Assembly: GCA_026645575.1 (NCBI GenBank)
Contig: JAPKMW010000017.1
Span: forward strand, 76,287 to 140,286
Length of the DNA stretch: 64,000 nucleotides
DNA from: Caldilineaceae bacterium
Lineage (GTDB): Bacteria; Chloroflexota; Anaerolineae; Caldilineales; Caldilineaceae
Direction of reading: 5' to 3'
This document shows, piece by piece, positions 37,353-45,277 of this stretch (its first letter is position 1; each line of letters opens with the position of its first letter). The notes under the pieces are model-generated. The model did no database searches and was not told the DNA's origin. It worked only from the letters and a program-made list of their open reading frames with translations. A program made the position numbers and the translations under genes.

Positions 37353-37406
37353 GCAGAACCATAGACCGATGGACAGAGAAGACGAATCATTTCGCCCAAA
37401 GTCATA

Positions 37407-37435
37407 TTGACGTAAGCCGAGCCAGATGGTAAAGT
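37407..37435 (+). promoter_or_regulatory. Promoter of the tRNA-like gene
   Basis: TTGACG (37407-37412), 17 bases, TAAAGT (37430-37435). Transcription would start near 37442, eight bases before the acceptor stem. Confidence 0.6.
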
Positions 37436-37449
37436 TACTCTAACAATCA

Positions 37450-37557
37450 GGGGAGGTAGCTTAATGGTAGAGCGCCGGATACTCTCCGCCACTGGCACCG
37501 AGAGTTCCTTTCATTTGGTTAACCGGCGATGCAGGTTCAACTCCTGCCTTCCCCACC
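37450..37557 (+). tRNA. tRNA gene with an enlarged anticodon loop (Asn-GTT if 37 nt are removed)
   Basis: Acceptor stem GGGGAGG pairs with CTTCCCC (37548-37554); D arm GCTTAATGGTAGAGC and T arm GCAGG-TTCAACT-CCTGC are normal. The anticodon stem GCCGG (37474-37478) pairs exactly with CCGGC (37523-37527), but 44 bases lie between instead of 7. Deleting 37 of them (37481-37517) would leave the loop ATGTTAA, i.e. anticodon GTT for asparagine. The insert folds itself: ACTCTC pairs with GAGAGT. A second, poorer fold with loop ATACTCT would give a huge variable arm. CCA is not fully encoded (CCT). A good promoter and a downstream hairpin suggest it is transcribed. Confidence 0.6.
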
Positions 37558-37560
37558 TAG

Positions 37561-37612
37561 CAGGGGGCACAGGCGGTTCCTTAACTTCTTGGATCTTACC
37601 GCCCGCCCCCTG
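37561..37612 (+). terminator. Hairpin downstream of the tRNA-like gene
   Basis: CAGGGGGC...GGCGG pairs with CCGCCC...GCCCCCTG over the ends of this interval; it starts three bases after the tRNA. Confidence 0.6.
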
Positions 37613-37665
37613 TGAATGACAGGATGCCACCTGTTGTGCTATCCTGTTTATGAATGGGAGTTCTT

Positions 37666-39528
37666 ATGCACGAAGCTACCTTACGTCTTTTTAACGCCGT
37701 TCAAATCAGCCACCGCACAACCACGCCGCACCCACCCGCCATCCTGGAACGCACGATCCAACAGGGCTATCTGCTGGACTCGACCATCGCGCCGGACGAT
37801 GCCTTGTTAGCGGCGATCGAACGGGTGGTTGGGCTGTCCGGTGAGCAGGCGAATGCGGCCTTTCATAAATCGTGGCGCGTGGTGCAAGAATCGCCGCTGG
37901 AGCAGTTAGTCATTCAGCAACTCCTCCACTACTTGACCACCTACGGGCTGGAGCAACTGGGGCTTGACCGCCAAGGTATTCTCTACATTCCAGCGGAAAC
38001 AGTAGAATTACCCGCCCTGCAAAGCGACATTCCCCTGCGCCTGATCAAAGGGCTGGACGCCCAGGAGATCCTAGCCCGCATTGTCACCCTGGGCGCCGGC
38101 ATTGCCCTGTCCCCGACGACCCTGGCCGACATCATGACGATTGTGCGAGCCAACGGTTATGATCCGGCCTTTGTCGAACGCATTCAGAATCGGGAATTGC
38201 GGGCGTTACTGGCTGATCACTATGGCCTGATCCCGACCGAGCCGGTCGAGTTCCTGCGCTATCTGATCAGCCAACTGACCGGCGAAACGCTGCTGATCAA
38301 GAATGACTATCTCATCGACAAAATCAAAGCTGCCGACGGCCAGGTGTTGGATCGCTTGCTACCCCAGGCGCCCGCCAACTTGGCCGCAATTTTCTTGCGC
38401 TACAAACCGCTCTTTCTGGCGCTGAAAAGCATTGCCGGTAACAAAACCTTTTTCAACCGTCTACGCAAGGACGCGGCCAAACAGCATACGCCCCTGCCGG
38501 CAGATTACTTGAACAGTGTGACCACCCAGATCAAAGCGGGGCGGCTGGATCTCACCGAGCTACAGCAACGGGTCGCCAGGGCGCCGATCTGGCGCACTAT
38601 TCGGCTGGCCTACGCCCTCCAACAGCGCTTGCACCCTGGCGACTCAATTCTCTACCGGGTGCGCAATGGCCGAGGGTGGGTGGCGCCCTTTGCCTGGCCA
38701 GCGGCGTGCAATGCTGTGACCGAACAAGCCTTGACGATTGTCCTGGGGGCGATTGCCGACGCCATCCGGGAGCGGGTCAGCGGGCAGCAGTTCTATCTGC
38801 CGGCCCATGTGCAATATGCGTTACCGGCCACGGAAAAGCAATTTACTGGTCACCTGCCTACTGGCACGTCGGTGGCCGTGGCGCAGGATCTGTTGGTGGG
38901 CATTCACTGGCAAAATACCGCCAAGCGGGTTGATCTCGACCTCTCGGTCATCGGCGCCAGCGGCAAGATCGGCTGGGATGCGTCCTATCGCACCGACGAC
39001 CGCACCGTCTTGTTCTCCGGCGACATGACCGACGCCCCACCACCCCACGGCGCCAGCGAACTCTTCTATCTCAAAGCCGGCGCCCAGGAGCCGCGCATTT
39101 TGTTTGTCAATTATTTCAATTTGGCGGAGGGTGATGCCGTCGAATGTCGCTTGTTGGTCGCCCAGGAAGCGCCAACAAATTTTGGCAAGAATTACATGGT
39201 CGATGTGAACAACCTGGTGGCGACGGCTACGCTCACCGTCAACCAAAAGCAGACCATTTTGGGGCTGCTGGCCCAGGTCGATGGTGTGCAACGGGTTTAC
39301 CTGGCCCAAGTCAGCGTCGGTAATTCGATCACGGCAACGAAGAAGCCACACACCACCGCCGCCCGCCAATACCTGGTGCGCACGCTGCTCAATCCCATCG
39401 ATTTGCGCGACCTTTTACACCGGGCCGGTGCCATTGTGGTGACGGAGAAGCCGGATGGGGAGTATATCGATCTGTCACCGGCGCAGTTGGATAAAGGTAC
39501 GATCATCGGGTTACTCACACTACCGTAA
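37666..39528 (+). CDS. TerD-like domain protein, large helical N-terminus
   Basis: 620 residues from the ATG at 37666 (GGGAG seven bases upstream). Residues 1-370 are helical and of unknown function. Residues about 395-525 resemble the TerD/stress-protein fold in MXAN_6230/SCO0854-like proteins: KRVDLDLSVIGASGKIGWDA, VLFSGDMTDAPPPHGASELF, with Asp-rich calcium-like loops. The C-terminus (ATKKPHTTAARQYLVRTLL, PAQLDKGTIIGLL) also fits that group. Calcium-binding stress or surface-related roles are proposed for such proteins; none can be assigned here. It stands alone, convergent with the ABC exporter operon. Confidence 0.65.
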   Translation: MHEATLRLFNAVQISHRTTTPHPPAILERTIQQGYLLDSTIAPDDALLAAIERVVGLSGEQANAAFHKSWRVVQESPLEQLVIQQLLHYLTTYGLEQLGLDRQGILYIPAETVELPALQSDIPLRLIKGLDAQEILARIVTLGAGIALSPTTLADIMTIVRANGYDPAFVERIQNRELRALLADHYGLIPTEPVEFLRYLISQLTGETLLIKNDYLIDKIKAADGQVLDRLLPQAPANLAAIFLRYKPLFLALKSIAGNKTFFNRLRKDAAKQHTPLPADYLNSVTTQIKAGRLDLTELQQRVARAPIWRTIRLAYALQQRLHPGDSILYRVRNGRGWVAPFAWPAACNAVTEQALTIVLGAIADAIRERVSGQQFYLPAHVQYALPATEKQFTGHLPTGTSVAVAQDLLVGIHWQNTAKRVDLDLSVIGASGKIGWDASYRTDDRTVLFSGDMTDAPPPHGASELFYLKAGAQEPRILFVNYFNLAEGDAVECRLLVAQEAPTNFGKNYMVDVNNLVATATLTVNQKQTILGLLAQVDGVQRVYLAQVSVGNSITATKKPHTTAARQYLVRTLLNPIDLRDLLHRAGAIVVTEKPDGEYIDLSPAQLDKGTIIGLLTLP

Positions 39529-39639
39529 GATATCCATTACACTTATCGTTGCCTTCCACCAGACGAACGAGCGACAGGTTGCGTAAGGCGGCGCAGTGGA
39601 TAGCGCCCCAAGTTGGCGATGGAACTGCACAACAACGCA
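39529..39639. other. Spacer between convergent genes
   Basis: About 110 bases between the TerD-like gene and the ABC gene; no hairpin or gene recognised. Confidence 0.4.
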
Positions 39640-41583
39640 TCAAGCAACAACGCCATTCCCCTGCCCATCCGCCTGCGCCGCCCACTGCATGGTATAGAGG
39701 TTAAAATAGCGCCCCCGCTGGGCCAGCAACTCGGCGTGGTTGCCCAGTTCGACAATTTGCCCCTGGTCCATCACCACAATCTTATCAGCATTCACAATCG
39801 TGCTAAGGCGGTGGGCGATGACAAAGCTGGTGCGCCCTTGCATAAGATGGTCGAGCGCCTGGTCAATAATTTTTTCCGTGGCGGTATCGACGCTGCTGGT
39901 CGCTTCGTCGAGGATCAGGATGCGCGGATCGGCTAGCAGGGCGCGGGCAAAGGAGAGGATTTGCCGCTGCCCCACGCTCAAGTTGGAGCCATTTTCTTCG
40001 ATCTCGGTCTGATAGCCCTCCGGCAGCTTCATGATAAAGTCATGGGCGCCCACGGCTTGGGCAGCGGCCATCACTTCCTCATCGGTGGCGTCGAGGCGAC
40101 CATAGCGGATGTTCTCAATCAACGGGCCGCTAAAGAGAAAGGTGTCCTGCAAGACAATGCCCAGTTGCGAACGCAGACTCGCCATCGTCACCTGGCGAAT
40201 GTCGTGGCCATCGATCTTGAGCGCGCCGCCGGTCACATCAAAGAAGCGGGCCAGCAGGCGGATGACCGTACTCTTACCCGCCCCTGTCTCGCCCACCAGG
40301 GCAATGCGCTGGCCGGGGTCGGCGTGGAGGGTGACGCCGCGCAAGACCGGCGTATCTTCTTTGTACCAAAACTTCACATTCTCAAAATCCACCCCTCCCC
40401 GGATCGGCGGCAGGGGTTTGGCATCGGGCGCGTCTTGTAGATCGGGCTGGGTGTCGAGCAGGTGGAAGACCCGTTCACAACCGGTCATGGTGGCCTGGAA
40501 GGTGTTATAACGTTGGGCCAGTTCACGAATCGGTTCAAAGAAGCGCTCGACATAGAGGACAAAGGCAACCAACGTACCGGCCGTCAGCGCATCACCTAGC
40601 ACCAGCCAGCCGCCGACGCCCACCACCAACGCCGTCGCCAGCGAGCCGAGAAAGTCCACGCCGGGGAAGAAGACGGCGGTGAGCCAGGTGGCGTCCACAT
40701 TGGCGTTAAAAAAGGAGGAGTTGAGGTCGTCAAAGTGGCGGAAGTTGCGCGCCTCACGAGTAAAGCTCTGGGTGACGCGGATGCCGGAGATCGATTCGTT
40801 GAGATAGCCGTTGATCAGCGCCAACCGGATGCGCGTCGAACGGTAGGCCGTGCGCACCCGTTGTCGCCAATACTCGGTCAGCCAGAGCATGAGCGGGATG
40901 AGGGCAAAGGTAACAAGCGCCAGTTGCCAATTGAGCGCCAGCATGGCGATGATCACGCCGATGAGGATAAAGCCCGACCGCGCCAACCCGGTGATCGACC
41001 AGGTGACAAAGTCCTGCAAAATACCCACATCGCTGATCAAGCGGCTCATCAGGCGCCCGACGCTATAGTTGTTGTGAAAGTTGAGCGAGAGCTTGTGCAG
41101 GTGGCGAAAGAGTTCGCTGCGCATATCGGCCACCACCTTGGTGCCGGCATAGGCCATCAACTGAATGCGTCCTAGGTTGGTGACCCATTCCAGCAAGGCC
41201 ACGATGATAAAGGCGAGCGCCCACCAGCGCAGTTGCCACAAGGCGTTGGCCAGACTGGCTGCGGTTGCGTTGGTCATCGCTTCTACCAGATGCGCTTCAT
41301 CAATCGCTTTGCCGATCAACCACGGCCCCGCCACATGGAGCAGCGATGAAATCGACATCAAGACAATCGCCCAGAGCGTTTGGGTGCGATAAGGCTTGAG
41401 GTAGCGAATCAAACGCTTCGTCAGGCGGGAGTCATAGGAACTGCCGGCGGTCTCTTCTTCATCTTCCGGCAAGAGCTTGCGCACGCGCGCTTCCCGCTCC
41501 TGCTGGGCGGCGCTACCCCAAAGGCCAGTGCCGGCAAACCAGCCCAGGCGAGTTTCAGTCTGATTTGTAGTTTGGATTGTCAT
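39640..41583 (-). CDS. ABC exporter half-transporter, catalytically competent NBD
   Basis: 647 residues: six transmembrane helices (about 60-370) followed by an ATPase domain. Walker A GETGAGKST near 433, signature NLSVGQRQ near 534 (LSVGQ instead of LSGGQ), Walker B ILILDEATSSVD near 556 with the catalytic Glu, and switch His in IAHRLS. It is the downstream partner of the gene at 41670-43499; the two make a heterodimeric exporter of the TM287/288-LmrCD class. Substrate is unknown: drugs, lipids or peptides. Confidence 0.93.
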   Translation of the reverse strand: MTIQTTNQTETRLGWFAGTGLWGSAAQQEREARVRKLLPEDEEETAGSSYDSRLTKRLIRYLKPYRTQTLWAIVLMSISSLLHVAGPWLIGKAIDEAHLVEAMTNATAASLANALWQLRWWALAFIIVALLEWVTNLGRIQLMAYAGTKVVADMRSELFRHLHKLSLNFHNNYSVGRLMSRLISDVGILQDFVTWSITGLARSGFILIGVIIAMLALNWQLALVTFALIPLMLWLTEYWRQRVRTAYRSTRIRLALINGYLNESISGIRVTQSFTREARNFRHFDDLNSSFFNANVDATWLTAVFFPGVDFLGSLATALVVGVGGWLVLGDALTAGTLVAFVLYVERFFEPIRELAQRYNTFQATMTGCERVFHLLDTQPDLQDAPDAKPLPPIRGGVDFENVKFWYKEDTPVLRGVTLHADPGQRIALVGETGAGKSTVIRLLARFFDVTGGALKIDGHDIRQVTMASLRSQLGIVLQDTFLFSGPLIENIRYGRLDATDEEVMAAAQAVGAHDFIMKLPEGYQTEIEENGSNLSVGQRQILSFARALLADPRILILDEATSSVDTATEKIIDQALDHLMQGRTSFVIAHRLSTIVNADKIVVMDQGQIVELGNHAELLAQRGRYFNLYTMQWAAQADGQGNGVVA

Positions 41584-41604
41584 AAGCTTATCTTTTCTTT
41601 TAGG

Positions 41605-41667
41605 GGGAGATTAAGAGATTGGCAGACTCAGTGGTGCAATCTCCCAATCTCTTAATCTCTCAATCTC
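41605..41667. repeat. Hairpin repeat, GAGATTAAGAGATTGG words
   Basis: GGGAGATTAAGAGATTGG (41605-41622) pairs with 41644-41661. It lies in the 86-base gap between the two ABC genes and could tune expression of the downstream subunit. Confidence 0.75.
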
Positions 41668-41669
41668 AC

Positions 41670-43499
41670 TTAAGCATAAACCATCTCTAATTCCGACGAC
41701 TCTTCCGCTGTTTCGGCTTGCAGCGCCAGAAACTCTTCCTGGTCGCGCAGTTGCAGGTCGTAGATCTGGCGATAGAGACCACCCAGCGCCAGCAACTCAC
41801 TATGGCGACCGCGTTGAACAATGCGCCCATGATCCAGCACCAAAATCTGGTCGGCGCTTTTGAGCGTGAGCAGGCGTTGGGCGATGACAAAGGTGGTGCG
41901 CCCTTGCATGAGGACGGCCAACGCTTGCTGAATCAGATGCTCGGTTTCGGTGTCTACGCTGCTGGTCGAATCGTCGAGAATCAGGATACGCGGGTCGCAG
42001 AGCAGGGCGCGCGCAATGGCGATGCGCTGTTTCTGCCCGCCGCTTAAAGTCACGCCCCGTTCACCGACGACGGTCTCGTAGCCTTTGGGAAACGATTCGA
42101 TAAAGTCATGAGCATGGGCCGCTTTGGCGGCGGCAATGATCGCTTCCAGCGGCGCTTCCGGTTGACCATAGGCGATATTTTCGGCAATCGTTGCATTGAA
42201 GAGAAAGGGGTCTTGCAGGACAATGCTGATGTGGCTGCGCAGACTTTTCACTTGTAACCGGCGCACATCCTGGCCGTCCACCAAGACCGCGCCGCTGGTG
42301 GCGTCATAGAAGCGGGGGATCAGGTTGATGATGGTGGACTTGCCGGAGCCAGTCGGGCCGATCAGCGCGATGACTTCCCCCGGTTGCGCGACAAAGCTCA
42401 CCCCCTGCAAAATGCTGCGTCCTTCTTGATAGGCAAAGCTCACCTTGTCAAAATGGACGGCGCCCCGTGCATTGGTTAACGGCAGAGCGTCGGGCGCCTC
42501 TTCGATTTCGTTGGGGGTGTCGATAATCTCAAAGACGCGACTGGCGCTGGCTCCGGCGCTGGTCGCCATGTTGACCAGAAAGCCCACCCGCAAGACCGGC
42601 CCGTTGAGCATCAAGACATAGGAGATGAGCGCAAAGAGCGAACCAACCGTAATCTCCCCCGCCACTGCCCGTGGCCCACCAAACCAGAGGAGCAGAAAAA
42701 TCGCCACGGCCAGGATCAAGCTAAAGAGCGGCCAATAGATCGCCCAGAGCTTGATCGAGGCATAGCGCTGGTCAAACCATTTGTCATTTTCCCGATCAAA
42801 CTTGGCAAACTCAAAGGGTTCACGGGCAAAGGCTTTGACCACGCCGATGCCGGTCATGCTCTCCTGCATTACCGCCGAGAGGACGCCCATCTGCTCTTGA
42901 ATCCGTTTGAACATGGGACGCATGAGGTTGCCAAAGTGAATCGCCGACGCCACCAGGATGATCATTGGCGCAAGGACAATCAGGGTAAGTTGCACATGTT
43001 CCAGGAGCATAGCGGCGATAATGCCGATCATCATGGCAAGGACGGCCACCAGATCCATCATGCCGATGCCGGCAAAGCGCTCGGTTTCGGTGATGTCGCT
43101 GGTGGCGCGGCTCATGAGATCGCCGGTTTTGGCCTGATCATGAAAGGCAAAGGGCAGATTCTGCACGCTGCTGTAGAAGTGGTTGCGCAGATCATAAGCC
43201 ACGCGATGGCTCAACCACTCACCGTAATAGCGCTGTCCAAACGATACGATCCCGCGTACGACGGCGATCCCCAGGATCAGCCCACCAGCCCAGAAGAGTA
43301 CGCGCGCATTGCGCGTCGCCACGCCTTCGTCAATGGCAGAGGCGATAATCTGTGGCACAAAAAGGTTGACCAGGGTCGCCAACGTCATCGATACATAGGC
43401 GATCACCACTTGCCGCCAATAGGGCTGTAGATAGCGCAACATACGCCCATACATGTTCTTCCCCTGTGGAATTTGGGGGGGAATTTGGGTGGCCTTCAT
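41670..43499 (-). CDS. ABC exporter half-transporter, degenerate NBD
   Basis: 609 residues from the ATG at 43499 (MKATQIPPQ; GGGAAG upstream), rather than the longer frame to 43616, whose extra codons fall in a repeat region. Six-helix membrane domain, then Walker A GPTGSGKST near 383, canonical LSGGQKQ near 485, Walker B ILILDDSTSSVD near 508 with Asp where the catalytic Glu should be, and Gln for the switch His (IAQRLL). This is the degenerate-site pattern of heterodimeric exporters, complementary to the LSVGQ of the partner. Precedes its partner in one operon. Confidence 0.93.
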   Translation of the reverse strand: MKATQIPPQIPQGKNMYGRMLRYLQPYWRQVVIAYVSMTLATLVNLFVPQIIASAIDEGVATRNARVLFWAGGLILGIAVVRGIVSFGQRYYGEWLSHRVAYDLRNHFYSSVQNLPFAFHDQAKTGDLMSRATSDITETERFAGIGMMDLVAVLAMMIGIIAAMLLEHVQLTLIVLAPMIILVASAIHFGNLMRPMFKRIQEQMGVLSAVMQESMTGIGVVKAFAREPFEFAKFDRENDKWFDQRYASIKLWAIYWPLFSLILAVAIFLLLWFGGPRAVAGEITVGSLFALISYVLMLNGPVLRVGFLVNMATSAGASASRVFEIIDTPNEIEEAPDALPLTNARGAVHFDKVSFAYQEGRSILQGVSFVAQPGEVIALIGPTGSGKSTIINLIPRFYDATSGAVLVDGQDVRRLQVKSLRSHISIVLQDPFLFNATIAENIAYGQPEAPLEAIIAAAKAAHAHDFIESFPKGYETVVGERGVTLSGGQKQRIAIARALLCDPRILILDDSTSSVDTETEHLIQQALAVLMQGRTTFVIAQRLLTLKSADQILVLDHGRIVQRGRHSELLALGGLYRQIYDLQLRDQEEFLALQAETAEESSELEMVYA

Positions 43500-43603
43500 T
43501 ACTCTTCCCTCACGTTTTCTAGTTCTGTTTTCATCAAAACAAAAGCCGTGAGTCGAACTCCCACGGCCCAGGCAATCATGGTTATTGGGTTGTTTGCAAA
43601 CAA

Positions 43604-43765
43604 CAAAACAGTACAACGGATTTAGGAAGCAGCGGATTTTCCTAGCGGCGTCCGACTATTACTGACTGACGCTGGACGATGCGACTACACGACTACTGTC
43701 GTTCCATCCGTTGCCGGCAAGTAGGCAAAGCATCCGCTGCTTCCTAAATCCGCTGTACTGTTTTG
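43604..43765. repeat. Long hairpin, 34-bp arms, GGATTTAGGAAGCAGCGG type
   Basis: Arms 43604-43637 and 43732-43765 are complementary with one or two mismatches; the 95-base interior contains CGACTACTG words. The right arm lies directly after the stop of the small membrane protein gene. Confidence 0.75.
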
Positions 43766-43768
43766 CGT

Positions 43769-44122
43769 TCACCTGCGGTTCCGCAACACCACCTCACTCA
43801 CTGCCCCTGCCAGCGCACAAAGCGCCGCTGCCAGCATTGCACTCTGCCAGTTACCATGAAAGACAAAAATCGCCATCAACGGCAGCGCAATCATGGCGCC
43901 GATAAAGGCATGGACGCCGCCCCGTTGCCGCACATAAAGCACCGTCAACACCCCGGCCACAATGGGCGCCAGCAACCGCAGCGCCGCCGCCACGCCCACC
44001 GTCAGCCCTTGATCATTAATCACCAAATCAACCACTGTCACCAGCAGTAACGTTGCGGCGACGGCAAAGAGAATCCCTGTCCATTGGATAGCAGCTTTGC
44101 TCGATCCTTTGTGTTGCTTCAT
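43769..44122 (-). CDS. Small membrane protein, unknown function
   Basis: 117 residues, AAAGGAAA ten bases before the ATG. Four hydrophobic segments (about 13-34, 42-62, 69-87, 92-110) with short loops and a basic end. No family recognised. It lies between the selenoprotein gene and the ABC operon on the same strand, separated from both by hairpin elements. Confidence 0.6.
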   Translation of the reverse strand: MKQHKGSSKAAIQWTGILFAVAATLLLVTVVDLVINDQGLTVGVAAALRLLAPIVAGVLTVLYVRQRGGVHAFIGAMIALPLMAIFVFHGNWQSAMLAAALCALAGAVSEVVLRNRR

Positions 44123-44142
44123 GTAAGCTAATTTCCTTTGAG

Positions 44143-44212
44143 GAGATTGAGAGATTGAAGAGATTGTGAGATTTGGTAAATCTCTCAGTCTCCTACGCTC
44201 TCAATCTCTCCC
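44143..44212. repeat. Hairpin repeat, GAGATTGAGAGATTG words
   Basis: Arms of GAGATTGAGAGATTG and CTCTCAATCTCTC words. The right arm runs into the 3' end of the selenoprotein gene and codes its last residues (ERLRA). Confidence 0.75.
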
Positions 44213-45032
44213 ACTCTGGCTCCACATACTGTTCTCGCCGCCAGCGATAACCCGGCTCGGCGATAATGCCTGGCGTTTGCGTGGTTTTGAGCAAATGTAG
44301 CGCGTCAAAGATCAGTGTCCGTTGTTGGGCGGCGTTCTGCGGCTCCCCTAACGGATGTCCCAACGGCCACTTGACAAAGACGGCGCGGGGAACGCCCACC
44401 GACTCGGTCAACTCCTTGGTAATCGAAATACTGACGGTTGGAATGCCCGCCGTCTCGATAGCACGTGCGATCAGTCCCACGGACCGATTGCAGAGTCCTC
44501 AGGCGGGGGTGAGAAAGGCAAAATCGACGCCATCGGCGCGCAACTTGGCCGCCACCTCTGGCGCCGTGCGGCCATTCAAGATGGGCACTTGCTCCCCATC
44601 AATATGACCCATGAACCCATAGTGCTGGGAGGCCAGCGCGCCCACCACCTGCTTCTGCACCAGATCGCGAAAGTGCGTCAGCGGGAAGATCACATTAAGG
44701 TCGGCGTCGGCGTCGGTGTGGTCATAATACTTATGGGTAATGGTAATCTGTTCAATCGCGACATCGCCGGGGATCTCCCGGTAGGTCGCATCGCCCTCCG
44801 GGTTGACCATATCAAAACCCTGCTGGCTCGACAAGTGAATGCCACCGGTGGTCAACAGGGCAACTTTACTCTGATACAGCGGCTTGCGTAGACGAGCAAA
44901 GGGAATGCCGGTGGACAAATCCACCAGGCCCGCGGTGCGCCGCGCCGACAGCTTCGCCCAGAATTGCGCGATGGCAGGAATTGCAAAGAACCGATTGGAT
45001 ATTTTTTCGTAGATCGTAAGTTGTTCAGCCAT
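44193..45032 (-). CDS. GrdB/PrdB-family selenoprotein with UGLC active site
   Basis: 279 residues if UGA at 44499-44501 is read as selenocysteine (residue 178). The frame is continuous across it and both sides belong to the glycine/sarcosine/betaine/D-proline reductase B family (PF07355): upstream GIHLSSQQGFDMVNPEGDATYREIP (shortened here to its parts GFDMVNPEG and ITHKYYDHTDAD), downstream GLCNRSVGLIARAIE and PTVSISITKEL. The UxxC motif is like that of PrdB. The RNA right after UGA forms an 8-bp stem with loop GUG, 18 nt from the UGA, as in bacterial SECIS elements. The start ATG at 45032 (MAEQLTIYEK) is preferred over 45122. It is shorter than true GrdB; the substrate is unknown, probably a redox reaction on a small amine or thiol. 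Confidence 0.82.
44467..44498 (-). promoter_or_regulatory. SECIS-like hairpin following the UGA codon
   Basis: On the mRNA, AUCGGUCC pairs with GGACUGAU (one G-U pair) around the loop GUG, with two more pairs below one mismatch. The loop begins 18 nt after UGA and starts with GU, which meets the consensus known for bacterial SECIS elements. Confidence 0.72.
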
Positions 45033-45167
45033 AATGATGTAGTGTAAGCAATTTTTCGACCGCTCATGACAGATCGATGGATAGGCTAGAGATAGAGAAA
45101 AGGGTATAAGGGTATTGTACAAGAGGCTAGAGTAATACCCAAATTGATAAAATCCGACAGGTTAGGT

Positions 45168-45178
45168 TGTGGTATAAT
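45168..45178 (+). promoter_or_regulatory. Extended -10 promoter of the VIT/vWA gene
   Basis: TGTGGTATAAT ends at 45178: a perfect TATAAT with an upstream TG. A -35 at standard spacing is not evident. Confidence 0.45.
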
Positions 45179-45197
45179 CTGTAGCGTGATTTGTGAA

Positions 45198-45256
45198 ACG
45201 TGCTGCGTAATTCGTAACTCGTAACTCGTATGTGGTACATGCAACACGCAACACGG
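45198..45256. repeat. CGTAACTCGTAACTCG / GCAACACGC word repeat
   Basis: Tandem AATTCGTAACTCGTAACTCG words followed by CATGCAACACGCAACACG; pairing is partial. It would lie in the 5' leader of the VIT/vWA gene. Confidence 0.5.
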
Positions 45257-45277
45257 TTCAGACCAAGGAGGTCAAGC

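Noticed and set aside
37450..37557. tRNA-Sec (TCA occurs in the insert)
   Set aside because: The D arm is of the ordinary 4-bp type, the acceptor has 7 pairs, and TCA cannot be placed in a 7-base loop with a good stem.
44193..45032. Pseudogene with a nonsense mutation
   Set aside because: Frame is intact on both sides, UGA replaces the position of a redox Cys (UxxC), and a SECIS-like hairpin follows; a selenoprotein explains all of this better.
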